Assembly: GCA_028289285.1 (NCBI GenBank)
Contig: JANQRF010000002.1
Span: forward strand, 372,001 to 436,000
Length of the DNA: 64,000 nucleotides
Source: Alphaproteobacteria bacterium
GTDB lineage: Bacteria > Pseudomonadota > Alphaproteobacteria > Micavibrionales > Micavibrionaceae
Direction: 5' to 3'
Made by a program: the position numbers and the translations under genes
Shown: positions 25,706 to 35,292 of the stretch, piece by piece
Layout of the letters: the number at the start of each line of letters is the position of its first letter
How positions within the stretch are numbered: the stretch's first letter is position 1
The notes under the pieces: generated by a model
Database searches by the model: none
Told to the model about the DNA's origin: nothing
The model's input: the letters and a program-made list of their open reading frames with translations, nothing else

Positions 25706-28700
25706 ATGCGTTTAATCTTTGCAGCACTTTCCATTCTGATCCTGATTTTTGCGGCTTTGCTGGTCGGTCCGTCTTTTATCGACTGGAACAGCTATAAGCC
25801 ACAAATCGTTGAGCAGATTAAAACCGCCAGCGGGTATGATGTTACCATTGACGGGGATTTGAAACTGGCCGTGCTGCCAACCCCGAATGTGACGATCCAT
25901 AATGCCCGCATCGATGCACCGCGCAAAATAGAGGCCACGCATTTGGTCACGGTTGAAAAGGCACATGTGTCTCTGGCCCTTATGCCGCTGTTACAAAAGC
26001 AGGTGCAGGTGAGTGCAGTTGAGCTGGTGAAACCGGACATCATGCTGGAAGTGCTTAAAGACGGGCGTCAGGGCTGGATGAGCGACGTGCTGACAAAGGC
26101 AGGGGATGTTAAAGATGCTCTGCCCGGTGAAGCGCAGCAAGGGGTTTCTTCTGCAACATCAAGTGCGGCAGAAAATATCTCACTCGACTCTGTAAAAATC
26201 ACAGATGGAAAAATCACCTATATTGATCATGCCAAAGAGGCGCGTCACCTTGTTGAAAACATGAATGTCTCCTTGTCCGCGCCGACATTAAAAGGCCCGT
26301 TTAAAGGAAAAGGGTCCTTAGCCTATCAGGAGCGTGATATCCGTTTTGATGTCAAAACCGGGCGTTTTGAACAGGGCGCGGATAATATCACCTTAAGCGC
26401 CGATATCGGCCTGCCGCAAAGCAAAACTGATTTGTCTTTTTCAGGCATTGCCGCGCTTGATCCAACACTGGAAGTGCAGGGCGAAACAGATTTTCAAACA
26501 GCCGATCTTGCCGCTATAGCCCCTGCAGCAGGTATTTCAAAGCCGGTTTCCTTCAAAGGTATTATCAGCGCAAATGAAGACAAGGTTTTCTTAAGTGATG
26601 CCGATATCGGCTTTGGGGAACTCTCCGGTACAGGCCGGCTATCTCTAGAAGGGTTGAAGGAGCGCAAAGCTCTGACCTTTGACGGGGCTGTTAAGCTTGA
26701 CGGGGTGCTGGATCTGGAAGAGATCACGCAGGACATACAAGCAGCGTCCGGCACGCAAGATCAGGAAGCGCCGGAACAAAAAGCGGCAGAAGGTAAACCT
26801 GTTTCGCAGGCGGCTGGTCTGTTGCCGCAAACACTGACTCTGCCTGCGCCTGTTGAAGGAAAATTTACACTGGAAGCCGGCGGTATAAAATTCGGCGGTC
26901 AGGCTTTTAAAGGTATTTTGTTAGAGCTTGGTAAAAAGGGCGGCGCTATTTCCATTGATGCAAAAATCCTGGAGATGCCGGGGCAAGGGCGCCTTGAAAG
27001 TAAAGGTGCACTCAATTTTGCCTCTTCAACAACATCTAAAAAAGACGGCAGTGTAACGCTGTCTGATCCATCTTATGCATTTGAAGCTACAGGAGGTGCA
27101 TCGCAACTGCCTGCTTTGATTACGGCACTTGCGCCGGATCAGAAAAATAATAAATCGATCAATGCGTTTAAGACGCTTCAGTTTACAGCCAGTGGAAAAG
27201 TAACGCCGGCGCAGGCGGAGATTTCAAAGTCGAATATAAAAATCGACCAGACCCTGATGTCTTTGTCCGGATCGTACAAACCTTCGGGCGCAGGTAAAGC
27301 GGATGCGGTGGTGGATATCAGCGCCGATAAAATCGACCTGGATGCGTTGCAGGCGCGTATGGGCGGTCAAAAGAAAGCGCAGGCGCCAACGCAAAGCAAT
27401 GCAGGGGATACTGCGCCAGCTCCCGCAACTAAAAAGGCGGATTTAAATGAAACGCTTAAACCTCTGCGTGATTTTGAGCTTCCGGTGAATCTAACATTTG
27501 ATCTGAGTGCTCAAAAGCTGGTGACAGGTGGTCAGACCATTGAGGGCGTGCGCTTAAAAGGCAAAAGTGCGGGCCGCTCGTTGGTGCTGGACACAGCGTC
27601 TGCGAATAATATCAAAGGTGGCACAGCCTCTGTCAAAGGTAAGATAAGTAACCTGAAAGCATTGTCAGGTATTGATCTGGATCTGTATGGGAAAACATCC
27701 GATGCAGATACGCTGCTTAAAAGTTTTAATGTGGATTTATCCAGGCTGCCCTCTAAAATCGGCAGCGCGGAAGCAAAACTTAATCTGACAGGCGCAGCCG
27801 AAGATCTGAAATTTACAAGCAATGTTGCGGCCCTGCGCGGGACGGTTGATGCAACGGGTACAGTGAAAAATGCTTTATCGGGTAGCCCGGATATCACCGC
27901 GCAGGCGATTGGTCTGAAACATCCGGACTTTGTCCAGGCGATGCAAATCTTTAACCCGGAATTTGAGGCGCCGGAAGGCTTGTCCGGTAAAGCGGTTGAT
28001 TTTTATACATCGATGGCGATTTCCGGTCAGACATATAAGCTTTCCGGGATCAAAGCGAAAATCGGTCCGACTTCTATGACGGGTAATATTACAGCGGATA
28101 TGTCCGGCGCACGGCCAAACCTCTCCGGGGATATCAATCTTGGCAACCTGGCGCTGGATGTTCTTTTAACAGGCAAAAAAGCAGCCACAGGGAGCAGCGC
28201 TGTTCAACGCACCGGCGCGAGCGGATCATCCGGTACTTCTTCTTCAAATTCTTCAAATGCACGCTGGTCGCGTAATGCGATCGATACAGGCTGGATGCGC
28301 AGCGCGGATCTGAATTTTGATATCAAAGCAAACCAGATCACCTATGGAGAGTGGTTGTTCAGCCAGCCAAAGACAAAGCTAACCCTTCAAAACGGCGCGT
28401 TGAAAGTTGATAATCTGACGGCAGGTTTATTTAACGGTAGCGCATCTCTCAATGCAGATGTGGCTGCACCTGCTGATCCAAAACAACCTATTACTCTGGC
28501 CGTCGATAGCACCATGAAAAATGCATCTATCGAACGTTTGTCCCGGGCGCTCAGCGGATCAAACAAGTTGCAGGGCAGTGGCGCTGTGAATTTTAATATG
28601 GATGTGCAAAGTGCAGGGATTAGTCCAAGTGCACTTATTAATAACCTGAAAGGCAAGGCCGATGTGAACGGCGATAATATTGTTCTGGAAGGATTTGATT

Positions 28701-29269
28701 TTGCACGCCTCGCGCGCGGCCTTTCGACGGAAGAAAAGCTGATCGATTCAGCAACCTCTTTTGTGCAGGGCGCAACCTCCGGCGGGCAGACACAGTTTGA
28801 TACATTAACAGGCGATTATGATATCACGGAAGGGATAATCAAGATCACAAAGATGCAACTCGATGGGCCGGATGCGGTGATCGATTCTACCGGGCAGGTC
28901 AGCCTGCCGGCCTACCGGATTGATACGAAACATATGATTAGTTTGAAAAATGTTGAAAATCTCGACCCGTTTCCGGTGACGATTGAAGGACCGCTCGATA
29001 ATCCGAAAACTATCGGCTTTAACGTGGTAGAAGAATATCTGCGCAAGAAACTGGAACGCAAGATTGTTAAAGAATTGCCAAAGCTTCTTGGCGATGATGT
29101 GAATGAAAAGCTCCAGCAATTTGGCATTATCCCAAGAGATCAGGCGCCTGCCGCCGGGACTGAAACGCCAGATGCGACGCAAGAAGTTGCCCCTGCACAA
29201 GATCAGCAGCAACAGCAACCAACGGCAGAAGATGCCATCCGCGGTGTTCTGGACGGGTTACTGCGTTAG
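25706..29269 (+). CDS. AsmA-family envelope protein
   Basis: 1187 aa from the ATG at 25706, which has AGGGGG about 5 bp upstream. A single N-terminal membrane segment (about 1-20) is followed by WNSYKPQIVEQIKTASGYDVTIDGDLKL, typical of AsmA N-terminal domains. The long beta-rich periplasmic part and the C-terminal AsmA_2 region (FNGSASLNADV, GSGAVNFNMDV, FARLARGL) match bridge-like proteins thought to move phospholipids to the outer membrane. The C-terminus has a Q-rich tail before GVLDGLLR. It ends overlapping the RHH gene by 12 bp in convergent orientation. Confidence 0.9.
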   Translation: MRLIFAALSILILIFAALLVGPSFIDWNSYKPQIVEQIKTASGYDVTIDGDLKLAVLPTPNVTIHNARIDAPRKIEATHLVTVEKAHVSLALMPLLQKQVQVSAVELVKPDIMLEVLKDGRQGWMSDVLTKAGDVKDALPGEAQQGVSSATSSAAENISLDSVKITDGKITYIDHAKEARHLVENMNVSLSAPTLKGPFKGKGSLAYQERDIRFDVKTGRFEQGADNITLSADIGLPQSKTDLSFSGIAALDPTLEVQGETDFQTADLAAIAPAAGISKPVSFKGIISANEDKVFLSDADIGFGELSGTGRLSLEGLKERKALTFDGAVKLDGVLDLEEITQDIQAASGTQDQEAPEQKAAEGKPVSQAAGLLPQTLTLPAPVEGKFTLEAGGIKFGGQAFKGILLELGKKGGAISIDAKILEMPGQGRLESKGALNFASSTTSKKDGSVTLSDPSYAFEATGGASQLPALITALAPDQKNNKSINAFKTLQFTASGKVTPAQAEISKSNIKIDQTLMSLSGSYKPSGAGKADAVVDISADKIDLDALQARMGGQKKAQAPTQSNAGDTAPAPATKKADLNETLKPLRDFELPVNLTFDLSAQKLVTGGQTIEGVRLKGKSAGRSLVLDTASANNIKGGTASVKGKISNLKALSGIDLDLYGKTSDADTLLKSFNVDLSRLPSKIGSAEAKLNLTGAAEDLKFTSNVAALRGTVDATGTVKNALSGSPDITAQAIGLKHPDFVQAMQIFNPEFEAPEGLSGKAVDFYTSMAISGQTYKLSGIKAKIGPTSMTGNITADMSGARPNLSGDINLGNLALDVLLTGKKAATGSSAVQRTGASGSSGTSSSNSSNARWSRNAIDTGWMRSADLNFDIKANQITYGEWLFSQPKTKLTLQNGALKVDNLTAGLFNGSASLNADVAAPADPKQPITLAVDSTMKNASIERLSRALSGSNKLQGSGAVNFNMDVQSAGISPSALINNLKGKADVNGDNIVLEGFDFARLARGLSTEEKLIDSATSFVQGATSGGQTQFDTLTGDYDITEGIIKITKMQLDGPDAVIDSTGQVSLPAYRIDTKHMISLKNVENLDPFPVTIEGPLDNPKTIGFNVVEEYLRKKLERKIVKELPKLLGDDVNEKLQQFGIIPRDQAPAAGTETPDATQEVAPAQDQQQQQPTAEDAIRGVLDGLLR

Positions 29270-29485
29270 GGTTTTCAAAACATAGAGCCGGATAGCGCTG
29301 GAAAGGTTTGACTGTCCGCGTTGCGCATCAATCTCTGCAATCAGTGTGTTCATGGATTTATTTTGCGCCTGCGCCAGCTTCTGAAGCTCTTTCCAAAAAG
29401 GCTCTTCTATCGATACGCTGGTCGCGTGGCCTGCAATCTTCACGGAGCGTTTGATGATTGGTGCTGAGAAAGTTTCTTTTGACAT
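29258..29485 (-). CDS. Ribbon-helix-helix domain protein
   Basis: 75 aa. IIKRSVKIAGHATSVSIEEPFW is the beta-strand and start of the first helix, and KELQKLAQAQNKSMNTLIAEID continues a domain of the alphaproteobacterial RHH_4 type, likely DNA-binding as a dimer. The end of the protein overlaps asmA by 12 bp. The function is unknown; no toxin partner is seen beside it. It faces the divergent gene at 29545 across 59 bp and could regulate it. Confidence 0.8.
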   Translation of the reverse strand: MSKETFSAPIIKRSVKIAGHATSVSIEEPFWKELQKLAQAQNKSMNTLIAEIDAQRGQSNLSSAIRLYVLKTLTQ

Positions 29486-29544
29486 AAAGTTTTTTACATG
29501 CTATAGTCCCTGAAAATAATAAAAATTATAACAGGGAGTAAACT

Positions 29545-30423
29545 ATGTTACACGCCACGCGTACGGCTGAAAAGCCTAAGGCGTCTGGTATATTCAGCGC
29601 CGATGAAATCAAACAATTTTTACCTGAACAATTTCTTGAACGCGTTAAACTTGCAGATGAATTTTACCGCACTGTAAGCCTGCCGTTTAATGAACATCTG
29701 CAATCTGTAGAGCAGACAGCAGAAGACCTTTCAAAGGAGCCAAACAAGTTAAAACGCCTTGGAAAAGCCGTTTCTGCCCTTTCAGGTCTGCTCGTGCACG
29801 GTTTAAGAACAAAAATTGCAGAAAACCGTTTTCTCTTAAAACACGGTGCGACTGATATAGAAGAGGTGGCTATAGCCAGACTGGATGTTGAATGTGAGTC
29901 CGGCGATCCGGAAATTCCGGGTACCTATGCCAAGATTCTTTACAATCCAAAGCTTGCACTTCCTCAAATCAAGGGGGAAGAGCATGGCGTGATTGACTTC
30001 GAAGTTGGAAGCTATGTTCGTAACCCTGATGGTAGTCGTAAAGTAGTTGGTACTGATTATGACCGTGTTGAACTTGATATGCACATTAAAAATGGTGATG
30101 GTCGTGCATCTCTGGGGCATCTAAATATGTTTCGCAGCATTAGTATGGCTGCCTATGAGGATGAAGGCGTTAAAAGTTATGAAACGGATAAAACCCCTAC
30201 ATTATACGAATTTAGGTTTTATGCCGCTGGCGTTATGGCTTTGGCAAAAGAGACAGCCGAAGGCAAATTTCAGGACTTACGCGAATTTAGATTTGCCAGT
30301 TGGGGCAGCCCGCATGCGCGCGAAATGCCGGACGGCTTAGAACCGATTATCGGTATGCAGGCTGTAACCGAAAAATGGAGCGGGAATCCTTTTAGAAACG
30401 GTCCGGGCGGTATGGGGAATTAA
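29545..30423 (+). CDS. Hypothetical protein
   Basis: 292 aa, not recognised. AGGGAG precedes the ATG by 7 bp. No signal peptide or membrane segment is evident. The N-terminal third is helical and charged (FLPEQFLERVKLADEFYRT); the middle and C-terminal parts look beta-rich (VIDFEVGSYVRNPDGSRKVVG; VELDMHIKNGDGR) and end in a Gly/Asn/Pro tail. Base composition is more A+T-rich than core genes nearby, suggesting a lineage-specific gene. It overlaps the metallophosphoesterase gene end by 4 bp in convergent orientation. Confidence 0.7.
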   Translation: MLHATRTAEKPKASGIFSADEIKQFLPEQFLERVKLADEFYRTVSLPFNEHLQSVEQTAEDLSKEPNKLKRLGKAVSALSGLLVHGLRTKIAENRFLLKHGATDIEEVAIARLDVECESGDPEIPGTYAKILYNPKLALPQIKGEEHGVIDFEVGSYVRNPDGSRKVVGTDYDRVELDMHIKNGDGRASLGHLNMFRSISMAAYEDEGVKSYETDKTPTLYEFRFYAAGVMALAKETAEGKFQDLREFRFASWGSPHAREMPDGLEPIIGMQAVTEKWSGNPFRNGPGGMGN

Positions 30424-31244
30424 GGCGTTTTCCAATGATGGTTTTTATCTTTTAAGGGCAGTATATATTGGATCGGCGTTTCCCCGAAGACTTCTAACGC
30501 GATTTTTTGTGAAGACGCCTCCAGCCATGCCCATGCCGCATTGGGTTTTGGATAGGTCATAAAACGCTCAGTTAGAGACGGGATGGTAATGTAATGGATG
30601 CCGTCACAGCAATGGTAGGCATTCCAATGCGTATGGCCGTTTATACAGGCCACAACCTTATCGGATGTTTCCAGGATCTTTTGAACCATGTGTGCTTGCT
30701 CTTGCGGATAGGCGGCCTGATGGCTGTATCCGGCATTTTCATCAAAATAATAATTTCCCCGCATGGAGCCTTTTAAAAGCGGCACATGTGAAAATAAAAT
30801 AGCAGGATACTCAATTTTGCTTAATGCTTCTTCCAGCCACTCAAAATCTTGCTGGTCAAGGCATAGCCCTTGCACATCATCCATATGCACATTTGGGTTC
30901 CAGATAATCAGATTAAAATCTTCAACCTTTACGACATGTGAGGAGAGCGAACAGTTTAAAATACGTTCATTGTCTTCAAGGCTTAAGTAATGAACATCAT
31001 GATTGCCCATCACATGGCTGACGGGGTGCTGAGACTTTGAGAATATCTGTACAACGGTTTCAAGAGACTTTCGATCTGTTTCGGGGTTTTCGTTATTAAT
31101 TCTATCGCCAAGCTCAATGATACGGTCAGGACGTTTTTCATCACAAAATTTTAAAAACATAGATAAAAGTTCCGGGGCCGCCTGACCGTTTTTTGTGCCC
31201 TGATCTTCGCCATTGTGAATATCACCGATAATGGCCAGTTTCAT
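30420..31244 (-). CDS. Calcineurin-like metallophosphoesterase
   Basis: 274 aa with the full dinuclear-metal signature: GDIHNG at about 7-12, GDRINN, GNHDVH, a lone His in LFSHVPL, and GHTHWN. This set fits the class III phosphodiesterase/phosphatase superfamily. The substrate cannot be told; cyclic nucleotide, phospholipid or nucleotide substrates occur in relatives. It begins one base after the fumC stop, so it is co-transcribed with fumC. Confidence 0.85.
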   Translation of the reverse strand: MKLAIIGDIHNGEDQGTKNGQAAPELLSMFLKFCDEKRPDRIIELGDRINNENPETDRKSLETVVQIFSKSQHPVSHVMGNHDVHYLSLEDNERILNCSLSSHVVKVEDFNLIIWNPNVHMDDVQGLCLDQQDFEWLEEALSKIEYPAILFSHVPLLKGSMRGNYYFDENAGYSHQAAYPQEQAHMVQKILETSDKVVACINGHTHWNAYHCCDGIHYITIPSLTERFMTYPKPNAAWAWLEASSQKIALEVFGETPIQYILPLKDKNHHWKTP

Positions 31245-31245
31245 T

Positions 31246-32640
31246 TTAATCCCGCGGCTTGATCATATCTTCAGGTTTGACCCATTCATCGAACTGCTCT
31301 TCGGTGAGAAAGCCGAGCTTCACGCCTTCTTCTTTCAGGGATGTGCCGTTTGCATAGGCGGTCTTTGCGATCTTGGCGGCATTGTCATACCCGATATGCG
31401 GGTTCAGCGCTGTTACCAGCATCAGGGAATTTTCCATGAGTTTAGTAATCTGCGCTTCATTGGCTTCAATGCCGACCACGCAGTTCTTGGTGAAACTATT
31501 CATCCCGTCGCTTAAAAGCCGTATCGACTGAAGCACGTTATAAATCATGACAGGCTTGAATACGTTCAGTTCAAAATGCCCGTTAGAGCCCGCCACAGAC
31601 ACAGCTGTGTGATTACCCATCACTTGCGCGCAGACCATTGTCAGCGCTTCGCACTGGGTCGGGTTGACCTTGCCGGGCATAATCGAGGAGCCGGGCTCAT
31701 TGGCTGGCAGGATAATTTCCCCAATGCCGGAGCGCGGGCCGGAGCCAAGCAGGCGGATATCATTAGCAATCTTCATCAGGCTGACTGCAATCACATTCAG
31801 CGCGCCGGAAAGCTCGACCATTGCATCATGGGCCGCCAGAGCCTCAAATTTATTTTCAGCCGTGACAAAGGAAAGGCCCGTAATTTCGCTTACGGCCGCG
31901 GCGAATTTCTCCGCAAAGCCTGCTTTGGAATTAATGCCCGTTCCGACCGCTGTCCCGCCTTGCGCCAGCATCATCACGCGTGGCAGGGTGGTTTTCACGC
32001 GCTCAATACCATAACGGATTTGCGTCGCGTAGCCTGAGAATTCCTGACCCAGCGTGAGCGGGGTTGCATCCTGTAAATGCGTGCGGCCGTTTTTAACGAT
32101 ATGGGCAAAGGCTTTTTCTTTATCTTCCAGGGCGCTCGCAAGCGTTTCCAGCGCAGGGATCAGGTCGTGATGAATGGTTTCACCAGCCGCGATATGCATG
32201 ACGGTCGGGAAGGTATCGTTTGAGCTCTGGCCCATATTCACATGGTCGTTCGGATGGACAGGCTCTTTCCCTCCGCGTGTGCCTGAAAGCGCTTCATTGG
32301 CGCGGGCTGCAATCACTTCATTAGCGTTCATGTTGGATTGCGTGCCGGACCCTGTTTGCCAGACGGCGAGCGGAAACTGGTCTGCCAGCGTGCCGTCGAT
32401 AATTTCATCTGCAGCGCTTACAATCGCATTCCCGGTTGTATCCTCCATGACCCCGAGCGCCATATTGGTTTGGGCTGCGGCCTTTTTCTGGATACCAAGC
32501 GCCCGGACGAGCGGGGCAGGCATTTTCTCCGTCCCGATATCAAAATTTTGTAAGGATCGCTGCGTCTGCGCCCCCCAATAGGCCTCTGCCGGGACTTCTA
32601 TCTCGCCAATGGAATCTGTTTCTATACGGGTGTCGGTCAT
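31246..32640 (-). CDS. fumC: Class II fumarate hydratase
   Basis: TCA-cycle enzyme interconverting fumarate and malate; 464 aa, cytoplasmic, no iron-sulfur cluster needed. The superfamily signature [14 protein letters not shown] is present, as are [22 protein letters not shown] and [16 protein letters not shown]. Aspartase and argininosuccinate lyase share the fold, but these blocks match FumC. It is followed immediately by the metallophosphoesterase gene. Confidence 0.96.
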   Translation of the reverse strand: MTDTRIETDSIGEIEVPAEAYWGAQTQRSLQNFDIGTEKMPAPLVRALGIQKKAAAQTNMALGVMEDTTGNAIVSAADEIIDGTLADQFPLAVWQTGSGTQSNMNANEVIAARANEALSGTRGGKEPVHPNDHVNMGQSSNDTFPTVMHIAAGETIHHDLIPALETLASALEDKEKAFAHIVKNGRTHLQDATPLTLGQEFSGYATQIRYGIERVKTTLPRVMMLAQGGTAVGTGINSKAGFAEKFAAAVSEITGLSFVTAENKFEALAAHDAMVELSGALNVIAVSLMKIANDIRLLGSGPRSGIGEIILPANEPGSSIMPGKVNPTQCEALTMVCAQVMGNHTAVSVAGSNGHFELNVFKPVMIYNVLQSIRLLSDGMNSFTKNCVVGIEANEAQITKLMENSLMLVTALNPHIGYDNAAKIAKTAYANGTSLKEEGVKLGFLTEEQFDEWVKPEDMIKPRD

Positions 32641-32666
32641 GTAATCCTCTTAGAGTTGAAAATACT

Positions 32667-32695
32667 ACCACAGAGTACATGGAGGGCACAGGGAG
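32667..32695. repeat. Fragment of the ACCACAGAG repeat family
   Basis: Begins ACCACAGAGTACATGGAGGG and continues CACAGGGAG, in the short gap between fumC and the next gene. It matches one arm of the palindrome at 59806-59871 at its start and lacks the opposite arm, so it looks like a decayed copy. Confidence 0.4.
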
Positions 32696-32721
32696 TCTAG
32701 GGGGATTATTGATCTCTAGTA

Positions 32722-33141
32722 TTAGCGCGATGGAACACAGGCATCTGCCAGTTCCTGAGGAATGTCTGGAATTCCGGGGAAGTTACCTTCTTCTTTTAGC
32801 TTTTTTCCATTTCCGTTTAAGCCCATTTGATTATGTAACATTCGGGCCATAGGGTTTTTAGATCCCTCTAAATCTTCTCGCAGATATTTTAACATCTGTT
32901 CAGGAGATACTTCAGGTTTTAGATGAGAGGCGATAATCATAGTTTGCCATATCCACTGCATAACAAGATCATGTTCACTTAATTTAGGGGAATCTTCGGG
33001 GATATAAGGAACCTTCAACGGTGCCCTTACTTGCGTTATGCCAAGATGTGCGTAGGGAGTAGCTATTCTGACGACAGCGTTAAAGTCATCTATAAGCTCT
33101 GGTGTGACCTGTATTACCGCTGCTGAATTTGAGATCGACAT
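32722..33141 (-). CDS. Hypothetical protein
   Basis: 139 aa, not recognised. AAGGG lies about 9 bp upstream of the ATG. Probably soluble, with no signal or membrane segment. A central helical segment (SEHDLVMQWIWQTMIIASHL) precedes a Pro-rich C-terminus (FPGIPDIPQEL). It sits alone between fumC and purK on the same strand, with gaps of 67 and 81 bp. Confidence 0.6.
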   Translation of the reverse strand: MSISNSAAVIQVTPELIDDFNAVVRIATPYAHLGITQVRAPLKVPYIPEDSPKLSEHDLVMQWIWQTMIIASHLKPEVSPEQMLKYLREDLEGSKNPMARMLHNQMGLNGNGKKLKEEGNFPGIPDIPQELADACVPSR

Positions 33142-33208
33142 TCGGTTTTTCCCTTATGCTTCAAATTTTTCATACGAAGTGAGAATATAGGTAGAAAAAT
33201 GAATTATG

Positions 33209-34276
33209 TCAACTATTTTTCAAAACCGTCACATGGCCCATTTTGCGTCCCGGGCGGGCTTCGGTTTTGCCGTAGAGGTGGACAGCTGCGCCGGGCGTTT
33301 CGAGGTATTTTGGAATATCTTTCACATCATCGCCAATCAGATTGATCATTTCGCAAGGCCTGTAAGGCGCCGGATCAGCGGCAGGCAAACCGCAGACACA
33401 GCGCACATGTTGCTCAAATTGTGACACGCTTGCTGCGTCAATCGTCCAGTGGCCTGAGTTGTGGGTACGGGGCGCAATCTCATTAGCCAGCAGCTTGCCA
33501 TCCTTGGTGACAAACAGTTCCAGCGCCAGAACTCCCACGAGGTTCACCTGACCCGCAAGCGTTTCAGCCATCTGCACAGCTTCGGAACTTAGCGTATCGG
33601 AAAGAGGCGCAGGGTAAGTCGTTTTGGAGAGAATATGGTTTTTATGGTCGTTGAGGACGGGTGGATAACTGTAAATTTTTCCCATAAGGTCACGAGATGT
33701 GACAACAGAGACCTCAAAATCAAAATTTATGATTTCTTCTATAACAGTATGTTGGCTATTAAGTTCTGTCCATTTTTCTGGGATATTATCTATATCTCTC
33801 AGTTTTATTTGACCTTTTCCATCATAACCGAAACGCGCCGTTTTAACTATGCATTCTGAGGTCTGCCACTGTTCCAGGGTTGTGGATATATCTCTCGGGT
33901 TTTCACATGGTGCCCACCGAGTCGTTGGAATTCCGATCTCGTTTAAAAAGGTCTTTTCCTTGATCCGATCTTGAGAGGCTTCAAGCAGTTTTGTGCCTGG
34001 ATAGACCGGCTTTAAATCCTGTAAAAATTCAACAGTTTCAAGAGGGATATTTTCAAATTCATAAGAGATTACATCAACTTGATCAGCAAAGGCTTTGAGG
34101 GCGTCTTTGTCCGTATAATCCGCGCAGATAAAATGCGGTGTGACAAGGCTGGCTGGGCATCCCGATTCGGGACAAAAAATATGCACAGTGATCCCTAAAC
34201 GCGCCGCTGCAAGGGCTGACATTCGCCCTAATTGGCCTCCGCCGAGAATTCCAAGAACTTTAGATTCCATTTTCAT
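33209..34276 (-). CDS. purK: N5-carboxyaminoimidazole ribonucleotide synthase
   Basis: ATP-grasp enzyme of purine synthesis that carboxylates AIR using bicarbonate; 355 aa. Starts with VLGILGGGQLGRM, the family's nucleotide-binding loop. Later motifs are YEFENIP, KTARFGYDGKGQ, and the metal and ATP ligands ELFVTKDGKLLANEIAPRTHNSGH. It works with PurE, whose gene lies 108 bp upstream on the same strand. The start may be M1 or M3. Confidence 0.96.
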   Translation of the reverse strand: MKMESKVLGILGGGQLGRMSALAAARLGITVHIFCPESGCPASLVTPHFICADYTDKDALKAFADQVDVISYEFENIPLETVEFLQDLKPVYPGTKLLEASQDRIKEKTFLNEIGIPTTRWAPCENPRDISTTLEQWQTSECIVKTARFGYDGKGQIKLRDIDNIPEKWTELNSQHTVIEEIINFDFEVSVVTSRDLMGKIYSYPPVLNDHKNHILSKTTYPAPLSDTLSSEAVQMAETLAGQVNLVGVLALELFVTKDGKLLANEIAPRTHNSGHWTIDAASVSQFEQHVRCVCGLPAADPAPYRPCEMINLIGDDVKDIPKYLETPGAAVHLYGKTEARPGRKMGHVTVLKNS

Positions 34277-34384
34277 AGCAAAGAGTTATAGAAGGTTTTT
34301 TAAATAAAGAAAATGCCCGGATAGAGGTGTGTTAGAAAAATTTTCTTAAAATGTTAAAACTTTTTATTTGGAAAGAATATGGAT

Positions 34385-34894
34385 CTAATCTTTCGGAACT
34401 TCAGCAACTTGCGCGGTTTGATCGGCGCGCAGACCTTCTAAACGGGTCATTATAGCTTCATCTGAGGTTCCTAGAATCGCAGCTGCAAGCAGTGCGGCGT
34501 TTTTCGCCCCGGCTTCGCCTATCGCCAATGTGCCAACCGGAATACCACCAGGCATTTGAGCGATGGAGAGCAGGCTATCCATGCCTTTAAGCGCTTTACT
34601 TTTAATTGGCACGCCAAGCACGGGCAGCGGCGTTAAAGAAGCAACCATCCCCGGCAGGTGGGCCGCGCCACCAGCGCCGGCAATAATCACTTTTATCCCC
34701 CGGTCTTTAGCTGCCCGCGCATAGTCAAACATGCGCTCCGGTGTGCGGTGCGCTGACACGATTTTGACTTCATGTGGAATATTAAGATCATGGAATATCT
34801 TATGAGCTTTACTCATTGTTTCCCAATCTGACTGGGAGCCCATAATGATCCCGATCTGGGGGTCTTTATCGCTGTGAGTCATGGAAAAGACCAT
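34385..34894 (-). CDS. purE: N5-carboxyaminoimidazole ribonucleotide mutase
   Basis: Converts the PurK product to CAIR; 169 aa, class I PurE. Signature [13 protein letters not shown], then [14 protein letters not shown] with the catalytic His, and [15 protein letters not shown]. The start is M1 at 34894 or M5 at 34882. The order ydcH-like, purE, purK on the minus strand is common in alphaproteobacteria. Confidence 0.97.
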   Translation of the reverse strand: MVFSMTHSDKDPQIGIIMGSQSDWETMSKAHKIFHDLNIPHEVKIVSAHRTPERMFDYARAAKDRGIKVIIAGAGGAAHLPGMVASLTPLPVLGVPIKSKALKGMDSLLSIAQMPGGIPVGTLAIGEAGAKNAALLAAAILGTSDEAIMTRLEGLRADQTAQVAEVPKD

Positions 34895-34925
34895 GACTTA
34901 TCCACAGGCTAAAATCAAGAGAAGT

Positions 34926-35126
34926 TTACGCAATAATGTCCGGAATGATCTGGGAGCGGACTTTTTCGATCTGATCTTTGAGGATGAGTTTACGCTTTTT
35001 CATCCGCTGGACCTGTAAAAAATCCACCGGCGGCGTGGCAATGAGCCGGTCGATAATATCATCGAGATCTCTGTGCTCTGCCTCCAGCGCGGCGAGCTCT
35101 TCTTCAAGGTCTGAAATATCTTCCAT
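34926..35126 (-). CDS. YdcH-family small protein (DUF465)
   Basis: 66 aa, entirely helical and highly charged. LEEELAALEAEHRDLDDIID is the first helix, and VQRMKKRKLILKDQIEKVRS the second, a hairpin typical of YdcH/DUF465. The function is not known. It lies 31 bp upstream of purE on the same strand. Confidence 0.88.
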   Translation of the reverse strand: MEDISDLEEELAALEAEHRDLDDIIDRLIATPPVDFLQVQRMKKRKLILKDQIEKVRSQIIPDIIA

Positions 35127-35292
35127 TAGTGTATGAGAAAACCGCTTAATATCATTGAATTTAAAAGACTATCACAAAATTAGGGTTTTGGGAACAAAAA
35201 CGCGTTTTGCCCCTTGGCTTTTGAAGAGGGCTGGGTTAGAAGAGGAAAGATTTTTTCATGTTATTCCAACGATCTAACAGGGGCCGTGCCAT

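Noticed and set aside
31576..32037. 153-aa frame antisense to fumC
   Set aside because: Complete overlap with a highly conserved enzyme; no motifs.
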